This document shows, in pieces, positions 53,383 to 61,386 of a stretch of DNA of 64,000 bases. The notes under the pieces were generated by a model that did not search any database, had not been told where the DNA came from, and saw nothing but the letters and a program-made list of their open reading frames with translations. Both the position numbers and the translations under genes were made by a program. The first letter of the stretch is position 1; each line of letters opens with the position of its first letter. Origin of the DNA: CAVXGU01 sp963761615 (GTDB lineage: Bacteria; Acidobacteriota; Vicinamibacteria; Vicinamibacterales; CAVVIG01); assembly GCA_963761615.1 (NCBI GenBank), contig CAVXGU010000003.1, forward strand, positions 1,612,001 through 1,676,000. The letters are read 5' to 3'.

Positions 53383-53519
53383 TTAGCTATTCTACCTTCC
53401 GGGGGTTCCGCCATTGTAAACCGAGACCGGCCGAATTGGTTTCAAGACCGAAAACACGCCTCGAACCGTGCTAGGATTAGGGGTTTCATTGCGGCGATCC
53501 AATCTTTTGGAGGCAGTCG

Positions 53520-54083
53520 GTGAGCCCTATCCTCGTGCGGCCGGTTCGTGAGCAGCTCGAACACGACCGCATCATCAGAGCGCTCCAGGCAAAGAGCCGG
53601 CGGAAATATGAGGTGGGCATCAACCCGGGCGCCGAGCAGAACGCGCCGGTCGGCAACGGCGCGGCGGCGGTCTACCCGGACCTCGTCCTGTGGTCCCAGG
53701 AGCGGGGCAAGCGGCTCCAGGCGGTGATCGAGGTGGAAACGGGCGAGTCGGTGAACCACCTCGAGGCGCTGGCACAGTGGGCGGCACTCGGCCGGCTCCG
53801 CTGTGCGTTTCATCTGTACGTCCCGGCCGGCATGGTCGACGTCGCCAAGCGGCTCTGCGAGGACAACCACATCTCGGTCAACGAGTTCTGGAGCTATCAC
53901 TCCATCGGCGACCAGGTGCGGTTCAACCTCGTCTATCGCGCTCGCGAGACCGCCCCGGCCAAGCCGAGGGCGCGCACGTCCGCCAAGGAGACCAAGGCGC
54001 CGGCGCGCCGCCGGCCCGCGGCCCGGGCGCGCACCGCGAAGAAGGCCTCGGGCAAGAGCGCTCGCACGGCGCGGCGCAAGTAG
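53520..54083 (+). CDS. Protein with PD-(D/E)xK-like motif and basic tail
   Basis: 187 residues from GTG 53520. The middle shows YPDLVLWSQERGKRLQAVIE and VETGESVNHLEALAQWAALG; the PD...ExE arrangement resembles restriction-endonuclease-like folds, although the usual Lys is not at its place. The C-terminal 45 residues are Lys/Arg/Ala-rich, as in nucleic-acid-binding tails. A 3-bp gap separates it from the next gene. Function unknown. Confidence 0.65.
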   Translation: MSPILVRPVREQLEHDRIIRALQAKSRRKYEVGINPGAEQNAPVGNGAAAVYPDLVLWSQERGKRLQAVIEVETGESVNHLEALAQWAALGRLRCAFHLYVPAGMVDVAKRLCEDNHISVNEFWSYHSIGDQVRFNLVYRARETAPAKPRARTSAKETKAPARRRPAARARTAKKASGKSARTARRK

Positions 54084-54086
54084 CCA

Positions 54087-54653
54087 TTGCCGGTCCTCAA
54101 GTTCCATCGCGACAAGCGGGGTTACGAGTACTTCTCGCTCGTCGAGCCCTCCGGCCGGAAGGGGAAGCCGCGGACGCGGATCCTGTACTGGTTCCGCACG
54201 CCGCCCCACGTGAAGCTCGGGCGCGAGCCTTTCGACGACGAGCTGCGACGGGCGCTCGAGGCGCAGTATCCCCGGGTCAGGTTCGACTGGGCCCGCATTC
54301 TCGCGACGCCAATCCCGTCGGCTGAAGACGAGATGTGGCGCGAGCGGCGGCGTGCCGCGAAAGCCGCGAAGCAGGCCGCGCGAACCGGGCCGAACGAGGA
54401 CGCGACGGCCGACGAGGCCGCGCAGGGGGGCGATGAGGCGCTCGAGCCGGAGGAGGGCCCGCCGGCCCCGGATACGCTCGAGGCCGGCGGCGCGTCGCCC
54501 GTCGACGCCGCGTCATCGGGCGAGGCCGAGGGGGACGCGGCATCGCCCTCGGCCGACGGCGGCGCGCCCGCGGAGGCCGCCGGCGTGCCGCGGCGGCGAC
54601 GGCGTCGACGCCGGGGAAGGCGCCCCGGCACGGGGTCCGGGGGCGCGACCTAG
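54087..54653 (+). CDS. Unknown protein with arginine-rich end
   Basis: 188 residues from TTG 54087. The conserved-looking N-terminal 80 residues (VLKFHRDKRGYEYFSLVEPS, TRILYWFRTPPHVKLGREPF, YPRVRFDWARILATPI) are followed by an acidic, Ala/Gly/Pro-rich region and a run of eight Arg near the end. Co-directional with the PD-(D/E)xK-like gene, probably one operon. Family not recognised. Confidence 0.6.
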   Translation: MPVLKFHRDKRGYEYFSLVEPSGRKGKPRTRILYWFRTPPHVKLGREPFDDELRRALEAQYPRVRFDWARILATPIPSAEDEMWRERRRAAKAAKQAARTGPNEDATADEAAQGGDEALEPEEGPPAPDTLEAGGASPVDAASSGEAEGDAASPSADGGAPAEAAGVPRRRRRRRRGRRPGTGSGGAT

Positions 54654-54670
54654 CGGGTATAATCAGCGCT

Positions 54671-56033
54671 ATGAGCTTGAAGACGCGAGGGTTCTGGGCG
54701 TCGGCCCTGTGGATCGCACTGGCCGCGGGGCTGGCCGCTCAGGCACCGGCGCAGGCTCCGCAAGCGCCGGGCACGCCGCCCGCGGCGCCGGTCCCGTCCG
54801 GTCAGCGCCCGACCTTCCGCGTGCAGGTCGATCTCGTGAGCCAGGACGTGATCGTCCGCGATCAGAAAGGGCAGTTCGTCCCGGATCTCACGAAGGACGA
54901 CTTCCAGATCTACGAGGACGGCGTCCTGCAGGACATCTCGTCGATGACGGTCGTGCACGGTGGGCGCGTCAGCACGCCGCTCGTCGCCGCGCCGCCGAAG
55001 CCGCCCGAAGGTCTGATCCTGCCCGCGAGCCGGCCGACCAGCGACGTGTCCGGGCGCATCTTCCTGTTCTTCATCGACGACCTGCACCTGCAGTTCCAGA
55101 ACACGGTGCGCGTGAAGAACCTGTTCCGGAAGCTCGAGAGCCAGCTGGTGCATCCCGGCGATCTGTTCGGCCTGATCTCCAGCGGGCCGTCGTCGATCCG
55201 CGTCGACATGACGTACGACAAGGCGCGTCTGGAGGAGGCGATCAACAAGATCGCGGGCGACGAGCTGAAGCCGGAGGAGATCATTCAGGCGTCGGCGGGC
55301 GGCGCGGGCGGTCCCACCGAGCTGCGTTACCGCGCGCAGGTTGCCTTTGCGACGGTCATGCAGACGCTGCACAACCTGGAGCAGGTGCACGATCGCCGCA
55401 AGGCCCTCGTCTACGTCAGCGACGGGTACGACTTCACGCCGTTCCAGGAAGCGCGGCTGGGACTGATGGATCCCAGCTCGCCGTTCCTCCAGAACAGCGG
55501 CCAGCAGGACTACAACACGCTGATGCAGCAGGCGCAGGGCGACACGCCGGGCACGAGCGCGACATACGCCTCCCAGGACCCGGGGGTGCAGGAACAGCTC
55601 AGGAACGAGGAGTTCGCGAACGCCGACCTGGCGATGGAGCTGGCGGAGATCACGCGGGCCGCGAACCGGGCGAACGCGACCATCTACACCATCGATCCGC
55701 GCGGACTCGTGGGGCAGCCCGACATCGACTCGGACGTCGACCCGGCGCAGTGGCGCGAGTACATCCAGAAATCCCAGGACACGCTGCGGACGCTCGCCGA
55801 CGACACGGGCGGCATCGCAATCGTGAACTCGAACGACTTCGACCGCGGCATCCGCCGGATCGATGCCGACTCGAGCGACTACTACGTGCTCGGGTACTGA
55901 CTCGAAGAACCCGGATCCCACCAAGCGGCGCCGGAAGATCGAGATCAAGGTGAAACGTCCCGACCTGGTGGTGCTCTCGCGCCAGGAGTACGTGCTGCCG
56001 CCCCAGACGTCGAGCGCCGCGGCCCAGCGCTAG
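54671..56033 (+). CDS. VWFA-related secreted protein; one frameshift near the end
   Basis: ATG 54671, signal peptide FWASALWIALAAGLAAQAPA. The acidobacterial VWFA-related pattern: FRVQVDLVSQDVIVRDQKGQ, VPDLTKDDFQIYEDGVLQDI, the VWA core GRIFLFFIDDLHLQFQNTVR and RRKALVYVSDGYDFTPF, TLRTLADDTGGIAIVNSNDF. The frame stops at 55900 after YYVLGY; without one G at 55899 it continues YYSKNPDPTKRRRKIEIKVK and YVLPPQTSSAAAQR to 56033, the usual family ending. The MIDAS motif is atypical (DDLH). Function unknown; often thought to act outside the cell. Confidence 0.85.
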
Positions 56034-56977
56034 GCGCCGACGCGCCGGGCGCGAGGCGCCGTCGGCTGGAGCCCGGCCCGCTGCATCCGCGCGCGGCCGC
56101 GCGCGGGGATGGCGTGCAGCCGGTCGGCCTGCACGGCCCGCTCGACGGCCTGCGTCAGGTACGTCTCGTCGATGTCGGCGCCGATGAAGTTCACGCCGGC
56201 CCGCACACACGCCACCGCCGTGCTCCCGAGCCCCAGGAACGGATCCATCGCCAGGCGAATGCGCGAGAGTCCGTGCAGGCGGAGGCACTGCTCCGGCAGC
56301 TTCGACGGAAAGGTCGCCGGGTGCGGTCGATCGCGATCGCGATGCTGGATCGTCTCGTAGGGGATGAACCAGGTGTTGCCGCGGCAGCGCAGGCCGCTCG
56401 AGGCGCCGCGCCAGCGTCCGATGTTCGACTTGTCCTGGTACGGCACGCCGAGCGCCAGCCGGTCGATCGCCGTTCGTCCCTGCGGCGTGAAGTGGAAGAC
56501 GAACTCGTGGCAGTCGTTCAGATACCGCTGGCTGTTGATCGGCTTGTAGTGGCCGACGGCGAGGTCGTCGGCGAGCCCGGCTCCGGCGCCGGCCGCAGCC
56601 CGTTCGATGGCAATCGACTTCACCCAGTGGATGATGTTCTGGAGCTGCAGGTGCGGTCGCGCCGCCTGCGCCACGTCGAGCGCCGTCCACGGATCGCTCG
56701 GCTTCGCGCCCACGTTCAGGAAGAGCGAGCCCTCGGGGCGGAGCACCCGGGCGGCCGCGGCGATCCAGCGGCCCGTCCAGTCGAGGTACTCGGAGGGCGA
56801 GAGCCGGTCGTCGTAGCGGTTGTAGTCGATGCCCAGGTTGTACGGAGGAGACGTCACGATCACGTCGACGCTCGCGTCGGGAAGGCCTGCGAACACATCC
56901 AGGCAGTCAGCCAGGTAGAACCGGCCCGCGCAGCGTTGGAACGTCTGGGAGGAGTGAGGTTTGAGGACCAGCGACAT
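56030..56977 (-). CDS. DNA (N4/N6) methyltransferase, TSPPY type
   Basis: 315 residues. The catalytic motif VIVTSPPYNLGIDYNRYDD comes first and the SAM motif MDPFLGLGSTAVACVRAGVN near the end, the beta-class order. Other segments: YKPINSQRYLNDCHEFVFHF and GNTWFIPYETIQHRDRDRPH. It modifies adenine N6 or cytosine N4 in a specific site. No typical restriction gene is adjacent, so it seems an orphan; the PD-(D/E)xK-like gene 2 kb away is on the other strand. The C-terminus is Arg/Ala-rich. Confidence 0.88.
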   Translation of the reverse strand: MSLVLKPHSSQTFQRCAGRFYLADCLDVFAGLPDASVDVIVTSPPYNLGIDYNRYDDRLSPSEYLDWTGRWIAAAARVLRPEGSLFLNVGAKPSDPWTALDVAQAARPHLQLQNIIHWVKSIAIERAAAGAGAGLADDLAVGHYKPINSQRYLNDCHEFVFHFTPQGRTAIDRLALGVPYQDKSNIGRWRGASSGLRCRGNTWFIPYETIQHRDRDRPHPATFPSKLPEQCLRLHGLSRIRLAMDPFLGLGSTAVACVRAGVNFIGADIDETYLTQAVERAVQADRLHAIPARGRARMQRAGLQPTAPRARRVGA

Positions 56978-57029
56978 ATCCCGACCATGTTTCGGTTCGG
57001 GTGCGCCGGGACGTTAGCGGCGGGCGGCG

Positions 57030-57254
57030 TCAGGAGGCCTTGGAGACCGGCGCGGCCTGGCGTTCGGATCGGGCCGTCGGGACGACGTGGTTCCGGCGGT
57101 GACCGTGGCTCGCGCACCCCCGGCCCTTTTCCTCGACGTACACGAGCTCGCGGCTGGTCGCGACCTCGCGGTACCGGCCGATGACGCATCCGCATGCCAG
57201 CGTGCTGAAGCCCAGGAGTCGCACCAAGCTCATGAGGCCCTCCACGGTTCGCAT
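57030..57254 (-). CDS. Small protein with lipobox-like segment
   Basis: 74 residues from ATG 57254: MRTVEGLMSLVRLLGFSTLA then CGC, a possible lipoprotein signal, followed by REVATSRELVYVEEKGRGCA and SHGHRRNHVVPTARSE. It ends 53 bp before the methyltransferase start. Family not known. Confidence 0.5.
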   Translation of the reverse strand: MRTVEGLMSLVRLLGFSTLACGCVIGRYREVATSRELVYVEEKGRGCASHGHRRNHVVPTARSERQAAPVSKAS

Positions 57255-57407
57255 CCTCCAGTCTTCGCGCGTTGCAATCCGCATGCCGCTCGCAGGTCGA
57301 GCCGCCCGGGCGCGTGCGACAGGATGTATCGGTCGGAAAATCGGGGAAGGTGAGCCGATCCCGGGCGAAGCCGGCCGCGACCTCGGATCTCGCCGCCGGA
57401 AAGATTG

Positions 57408-57419
57408 ACCTGATCAGGT
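57408..57419. promoter_or_regulatory. Perfect 12-bp palindrome upstream of the M20 peptidase
   Basis: ACCTGATCAGGT, about 90 bp before the peptidase start. It could be a regulator site; the rest of 57255-57510 has no gene. Confidence 0.35.
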
Positions 57420-57510
57420 GTCAGCTCTTGCATGGCAGCCGCGAATCCGTCAGGCCCCCAACGCGGCCGTCGCGTACCTTCTCGGTGTCGACCGGCGTCT
57501 TTGCACTAGG

Positions 57511-58764
57511 ATGCTTCTGATGAGGCGTTTCGTCGTCGGCTGTCTGCTCGCGATCGTGCCGGCGAGCGCCCACGCCCAGGATCCGGCCGCGGTGAGCCGG
57601 CTCGTCGACGCGCCGGCCGTGCACGCCGTGCTCGACGGGGCGCGGGCCGCCGAGGGTGCCCTCATCGAAGACCAGATCCGGTACTGCGAAGTGCCCGCCC
57701 CGCCGTTCGAGGAGCAGGCGAGAGGCGAACTGCTCAAGCAGGAATTCGAGCGGGTCGGCCTGGCGAACGTGCGGATCGACGCGGCGGGCAACGTGCTCGG
57801 CGATCGACCGGGCGCCTCGCTCCATCCGCACCTCGTGATTGCCGCGCACCTCGACACGGTGTTCCCCCAAGGCAGCGACGTCACCGTGCACCGCGAGGGC
57901 ACGCGGCTGCGCGGCCTCGGCATCAGCGACGACTGCCGCGGGCTCGCCGTGCTCGTCGGCATCGCGCGGGCGCTCGAGCGCGGACACATCCGCACGCCCG
58001 GCTCGATCACCTTTGTCGCCGACACGGGCGAGGAGGGCCTTGGCGATCTGCGAGGGATGAAGCGCCTGTTCGGCGAGACGATGAAAGGGGAGATCGACCG
58101 CTTCGTCTCGATCGACGGCGCCGGGCTCGACATCGTCCATCTGGCGGTCGGCAGCCACCGGTACCGGGTCACGTTCCACGGGCCCGGCGGCCACAGCTTC
58201 GGCGCGTTCGGCCTGCCGAATCCGGCCGGCGCGCTGGGACGGGCGATCGCGAAGCTCCAGGAGCTGCGCGTGCCCGCCGATCCGCGGACGACGTTCAACG
58301 TCGGGCGTATCGGCGGAGGCACGTCCGTCAACGCGATTCCCTCGGACGCCTGGATGGAGATCGATCTGCGCTCGGCCGACCAGGCGGAGCTCGCGAAAAT
58401 CGACGCCGCATTCCAGCGATTCGTCGACGAGGCCGTCCGCGAGGAGAACACCCGCTGGGACCGCCCGGGCGTCGTGACGGTGACGCGGGAGATGGTCGGC
58501 GACCGGCCCGCGGGCACGACGGCCGTCGACTCGCCCATGGTCCAAACCGCGGTCGCCGTCACCAACGCCCTGCAGCTGCCGGTGCTGTTCGCCGAGGGCT
58601 CGACGGACGCGAACCTCCCGATGAGCCTCCACATCCCGGCCATCACCATCGGAGGCGGCGGGCGTGCCCGCGGCGTGCACGCCACCTCCGAGTCCTTCGA
58701 TCCGACCGACTCCTACCTGGGCACCGAACGTGCCATCCTGCTGACGATCGCGCTGGCGCAGTAG
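57511..58764 (+). CDS. Secreted M20-family metallopeptidase
   Basis: 417 residues from ATG 57511, signal peptide RFVVGCLLAIVPASAHAQ. Zinc and catalytic motifs: HLVIAAHLDTVFPQGSDV (His, Asp), LGISDDCRGLAVLVGIA, FVADTGEEGLGDLRGMKRLF (Glu-Glu), the dimerisation domain around YRVTFHGPGGHSFGAFGLPN, and the closing ITIGGGGRARGVHATSESFD. Members cut dipeptides, tripeptides or N-acyl amino acids. Substrate unknown. Confidence 0.9.
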   Translation: MLLMRRFVVGCLLAIVPASAHAQDPAAVSRLVDAPAVHAVLDGARAAEGALIEDQIRYCEVPAPPFEEQARGELLKQEFERVGLANVRIDAAGNVLGDRPGASLHPHLVIAAHLDTVFPQGSDVTVHREGTRLRGLGISDDCRGLAVLVGIARALERGHIRTPGSITFVADTGEEGLGDLRGMKRLFGETMKGEIDRFVSIDGAGLDIVHLAVGSHRYRVTFHGPGGHSFGAFGLPNPAGALGRAIAKLQELRVPADPRTTFNVGRIGGGTSVNAIPSDAWMEIDLRSADQAELAKIDAAFQRFVDEAVREENTRWDRPGVVTVTREMVGDRPAGTTAVDSPMVQTAVAVTNALQLPVLFAEGSTDANLPMSLHIPAITIGGGGRARGVHATSESFDPTDSYLGTERAILLTIALAQ

Positions 58765-58773
58765 CCCGGCCCT

Positions 58774-59301
58774 CTACCAGGCCCGCAGGGCCTTGAAGGC
58801 CTCGAGATCGCGCGCCCTCTGGGCCGCGGCCGCCCGGCGTGCCATGACGATCCGCGCGAGCAGCAGCACGTGCGCGACTCCCACGACCGCGATCTCGATC
58901 GCCGTCGGGCCTGCCGCCATCGCCGCCAGGAAGGTGACGAGCGTCGCCGCGAGGAACACGGTCGAGAAGAGCGCGTCGCTGCCGCCGCGGCCTGCGCCGC
59001 GCGCGGCGAAGGCCATGATCCGGTGCTCCCAGCCGGCGTCCTCGGGGCCTTCGAAAAACACCTGGATGTACCGCCCGATGCGCTCGATGCCCGTGTGCAA
59101 CGCGAACACGGCCTCGAACGTGCCCCCGAGGACGACGAGGGGCACGAGGTCGACGGCGGGCGGCGCACTGGCGACCCAGATTGCCGTGACGAGACCGCCC
59201 CAGGCGGCCAACCCGGCCCCGAAGATCCAGATGCGCGCGGTGCCCCGCTGGCGGATGGTGTCGCGCAGCGCGCGATACTCCTCGAGCTGACGTGGCGTCA
59301 T
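58774..59301 (-). CDS. Membrane protein of unknown function
   Basis: 175 residues from ATG 59301 (MTPRQLEEYRALRDTIRQRG). Four hydrophobic segments: IWIFGAGLAAWGGLVTAIWV, VDLVPLVVLGGTFEAVFALH, LFSTVFLAATLVTFLAAMAA and IEIAVVGVAHVLLLARIVMA. The cytoplasmic start and end are charged. Convergent with the M20 peptidase gene. Confidence 0.7.
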   Translation of the reverse strand: MTPRQLEEYRALRDTIRQRGTARIWIFGAGLAAWGGLVTAIWVASAPPAVDLVPLVVLGGTFEAVFALHTGIERIGRYIQVFFEGPEDAGWEHRIMAFAARGAGRGGSDALFSTVFLAATLVTFLAAMAAGPTAIEIAVVGVAHVLLLARIVMARRAAAAQRARDLEAFKALRAW

Positions 59302-59344
59302 CGAATGGCCCTTAAGTGGTTTCGGTTTTCGGCCGATAATTCCC

Positions 59345-59372
59345 TTGCAGTCTAGTAATTGTCTGCTACAAT
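59345..59372 (+). promoter_or_regulatory. Sigma-70-like promoter upstream of the D,D-carboxypeptidase
   Basis: TTGCAG (59345-59350) and TACAAT (59367-59372) with a 16-bp spacer, 42 bp before the GTG start. The short AT-rich patch stands out from the GC-rich surroundings. Confidence 0.5.
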
Positions 59373-59414
59373 TTCGTCCTCGCAAACATCGGTTACAGTC
59401 AGCGGGGTACGCGG

Positions 59415-60332
59415 GTGCGCAGAAAATCAGGTTTCTGGATCGGTCCTTTTCTGCTTGCGGGTCTGATTGCGCTGACCGGTGCCCCGCGCGCCGACGCGCA
59501 GTCCCGGATTACGCCCGCGGCCACCCGCTACAAGGTCGACGCCAAGGGCGACCTCGTCCCCGAGGTGCGGGCCGCCGCGGCGATCATCCTCGATCCCGTC
59601 ACGAACCAGGTGCTCTTCGAGGAGCACGGCAACGACCAGCGATCGATCGCCAGCATCACGAAGGTGATGACGGCGGTCGTCTTCCTCGAGACGAACCCCG
59701 ACCTCGACGAGCACGTCACCGTGACACGCGCCGACGTGTACCACGCGTCGACCACGCACCTGCGCGCAGGGGATCGCGTGAAGGCGGATGATCTGCTGCA
59801 CCTGCTGCTCATCGCGTCCGACAACGCCGCGGCGCGCGTGCTCGCGCGCATTTCTCCGTACGGCGCCAAGGGCTTCGTCACCCGGATGAACGAGAAGGCG
59901 ATCGAGCTGGGCCTGACCAGCACGCACTACGCCGATCCCTCGGGCCTCGTCTCCGAGAACGTGTCGTCGGCCTACGACATCGCGCGGCTCATCACGATGG
60001 TCTCGAAGAACCCGACGATCGCCGCGCTCATGCAGACGTCGGAGTACACGCTGCGCACCACCCGCGGCCGTCCGATCACCTTCCACAGCACCGATCACCT
60101 CCTCGGCCGCGACGATGTGGAAGTTCTGGCGGGGAAGACCGGCTTCATCTCCAAGGCCGGCTACTGCCTCGCGACGCTGCTCCAGCTGCCGCAGAGCGGA
60201 CAGAAGGTGGCCGTCGTGGTGCTGGGTGCCCGGTCGAACAACGGCCGCTTCGCCGAGGTCCAGAACCTCTTCCGCTGGTTCGAAGCCAAGACCTCCACGA
60301 TTTTCGCCACCAACACCAGTCAGCAGGACTAG
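59415..60332 (+). CDS. D-alanyl-D-alanine carboxypeptidase (PBP5/6 type, S11)
   Basis: 305 residues from GTG 59415 with a signal peptide (FWIGPFLLAGLIALTGAPRA). The penicillin-binding triad is SITK (in RSIASITKVMTAVVF), SDN (LLIASDNAAARVLAR) and KTG (EVLAGKTGFISKAGYCLATL). It trims pentapeptides of peptidoglycan in the periplasm. No C-terminal PBP5_C domain or amphipathic anchor, so it is a short soluble form. Confidence 0.92.
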   Translation: MRRKSGFWIGPFLLAGLIALTGAPRADAQSRITPAATRYKVDAKGDLVPEVRAAAAIILDPVTNQVLFEEHGNDQRSIASITKVMTAVVFLETNPDLDEHVTVTRADVYHASTTHLRAGDRVKADDLLHLLLIASDNAAARVLARISPYGAKGFVTRMNEKAIELGLTSTHYADPSGLVSENVSSAYDIARLITMVSKNPTIAALMQTSEYTLRTTRGRPITFHSTDHLLGRDDVEVLAGKTGFISKAGYCLATLLQLPQSGQKVAVVVLGARSNNGRFAEVQNLFRWFEAKTSTIFATNTSQQD

Positions 60333-60349
60333 AGCGGTCTTCGTGTGGA

Positions 60350-60460
60350 TGTAGCGGCCGACCTTCAGGTCGGCTTCGCATTGGCGGACCTGAAGGTCCG
60401 CGGCGACATCGATCTCGGGGCGAGATCGATCTCGGGGCGACATCGATCTCGAAAACGCTG
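60350..60460. repeat. REP-like hairpins and ATCGATCTCGGGG tandem repeats
   Basis: GCCGACCTTCAGGTCGGC (60358-60375) and CGGACCTGAAGGTCCG (60385-60400) are two near-perfect palindromes sharing an ACCTTCAGGT-type centre. From about 60405 come three copies of an ATCGATCTCG-containing 17-18-bp unit. The pair sits between convergent genes and may terminate both. Confidence 0.7.
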
Positions 60461-60466
60461 TAGCCG

Positions 60467-61334
60467 TCAGCCGCTGTACCCGCGCTGCATGGCCGCCGCG
60501 TCGAGCGGCAGCGTGGCGATGGTGTCGGCCGCCACGAGCACGGGCCGGCTCGCGTGGCGGGCGTCGTACGCCTTCAGATAGCGCCCGCAGGCGTCGCACG
60601 CCGAGACGCGGTACCGCCCGTCGCGCGTCGCGAACGAGGTGATGCGCGTGCGGTCGTCGTTGCCGCAGAAGGGGCAGGCGAGCGCCGCGAAGCCCCACTG
60701 CGCCAGGCAGCGCCCGCAGACCAGGCGGCGCGTCGCGGCCGGCGTGATGATCGAGAAGTCCGGCTCCCACCCGCAGACCGGACACGTGCCCCGCTGCCAC
60801 GCGTCGAGCTCCGGCCGCTGCATCAGGAGCTCGGCGCACCGCGAGAGGAAAGGCCGGATCGCCAGCACGAGCACCTGCTCGGCGCCGTCGGAGGCCGCGT
60901 CCGGCTTCTGCGCCGAGGGTCGCGCGTCGGAGGTGGCGGTGTACCAGTCCGCGACCAGCGGCTCGAGGCCGTCCGCGTCGCGCCCGATCGCCAGCGATCC
61001 GTGCGTGCTCCTCGTCGCCGATCGCGTCGAAGCGGTGCAGGATGTCGGCCGCCTGCCGCAGCGCCAGCCGGAAGTCGGTCCAGTCGATCGGGATGTCGGC
61101 GAAGCCGACGACGGGCCGTCCGGATCCGAGCTGCGCCGACAGGCGCGCCGCGTCCGCCTCGATCCAGGGCAGGGAGACGCGTGCCTGGATGCGCCGCTGC
61201 ATCTGCACGAGCTCGATCTGCATGTCGACGGCCGATTCGAGCTCCGGCTGTTCGCGGCCGATCCGCCGCAGCTCGAGGATCTCCGGCGGGTCGGCGCGCG
61301 GACTGCGGACGGGACGCTGGCTCACTCGCGGCAT
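60467..61334 (-). CDS. fdhE: FdhE-type formate dehydrogenase accessory protein; one frameshift
   Basis: ATG 61334 (MPRVSQRPVRSPRADPPEIL), N-terminal helices (LESAVDMQIELVQMQRRIQA, WTDFRLALRQAADILHRFDA). After GDEEH one extra base near 61005 changes the frame; the other continues SLAIGRDADGLEPLVADWYT and then the zinc part: GTCPVCGWEPDF, LVCGRCLAQWGF, LACPFCGNDDRT and VSACDACGRYLKAYD, the four CxxC motifs of FdhE. FdhE helps maturation of formate dehydrogenases; no such gene is in the window. Confidence 0.82.
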
Positions 61335-61386
61335 TCTGGCCCGACCGGCGCGCGCGCGCAATGGTGCTAGACTGACCGGCTGCGCG

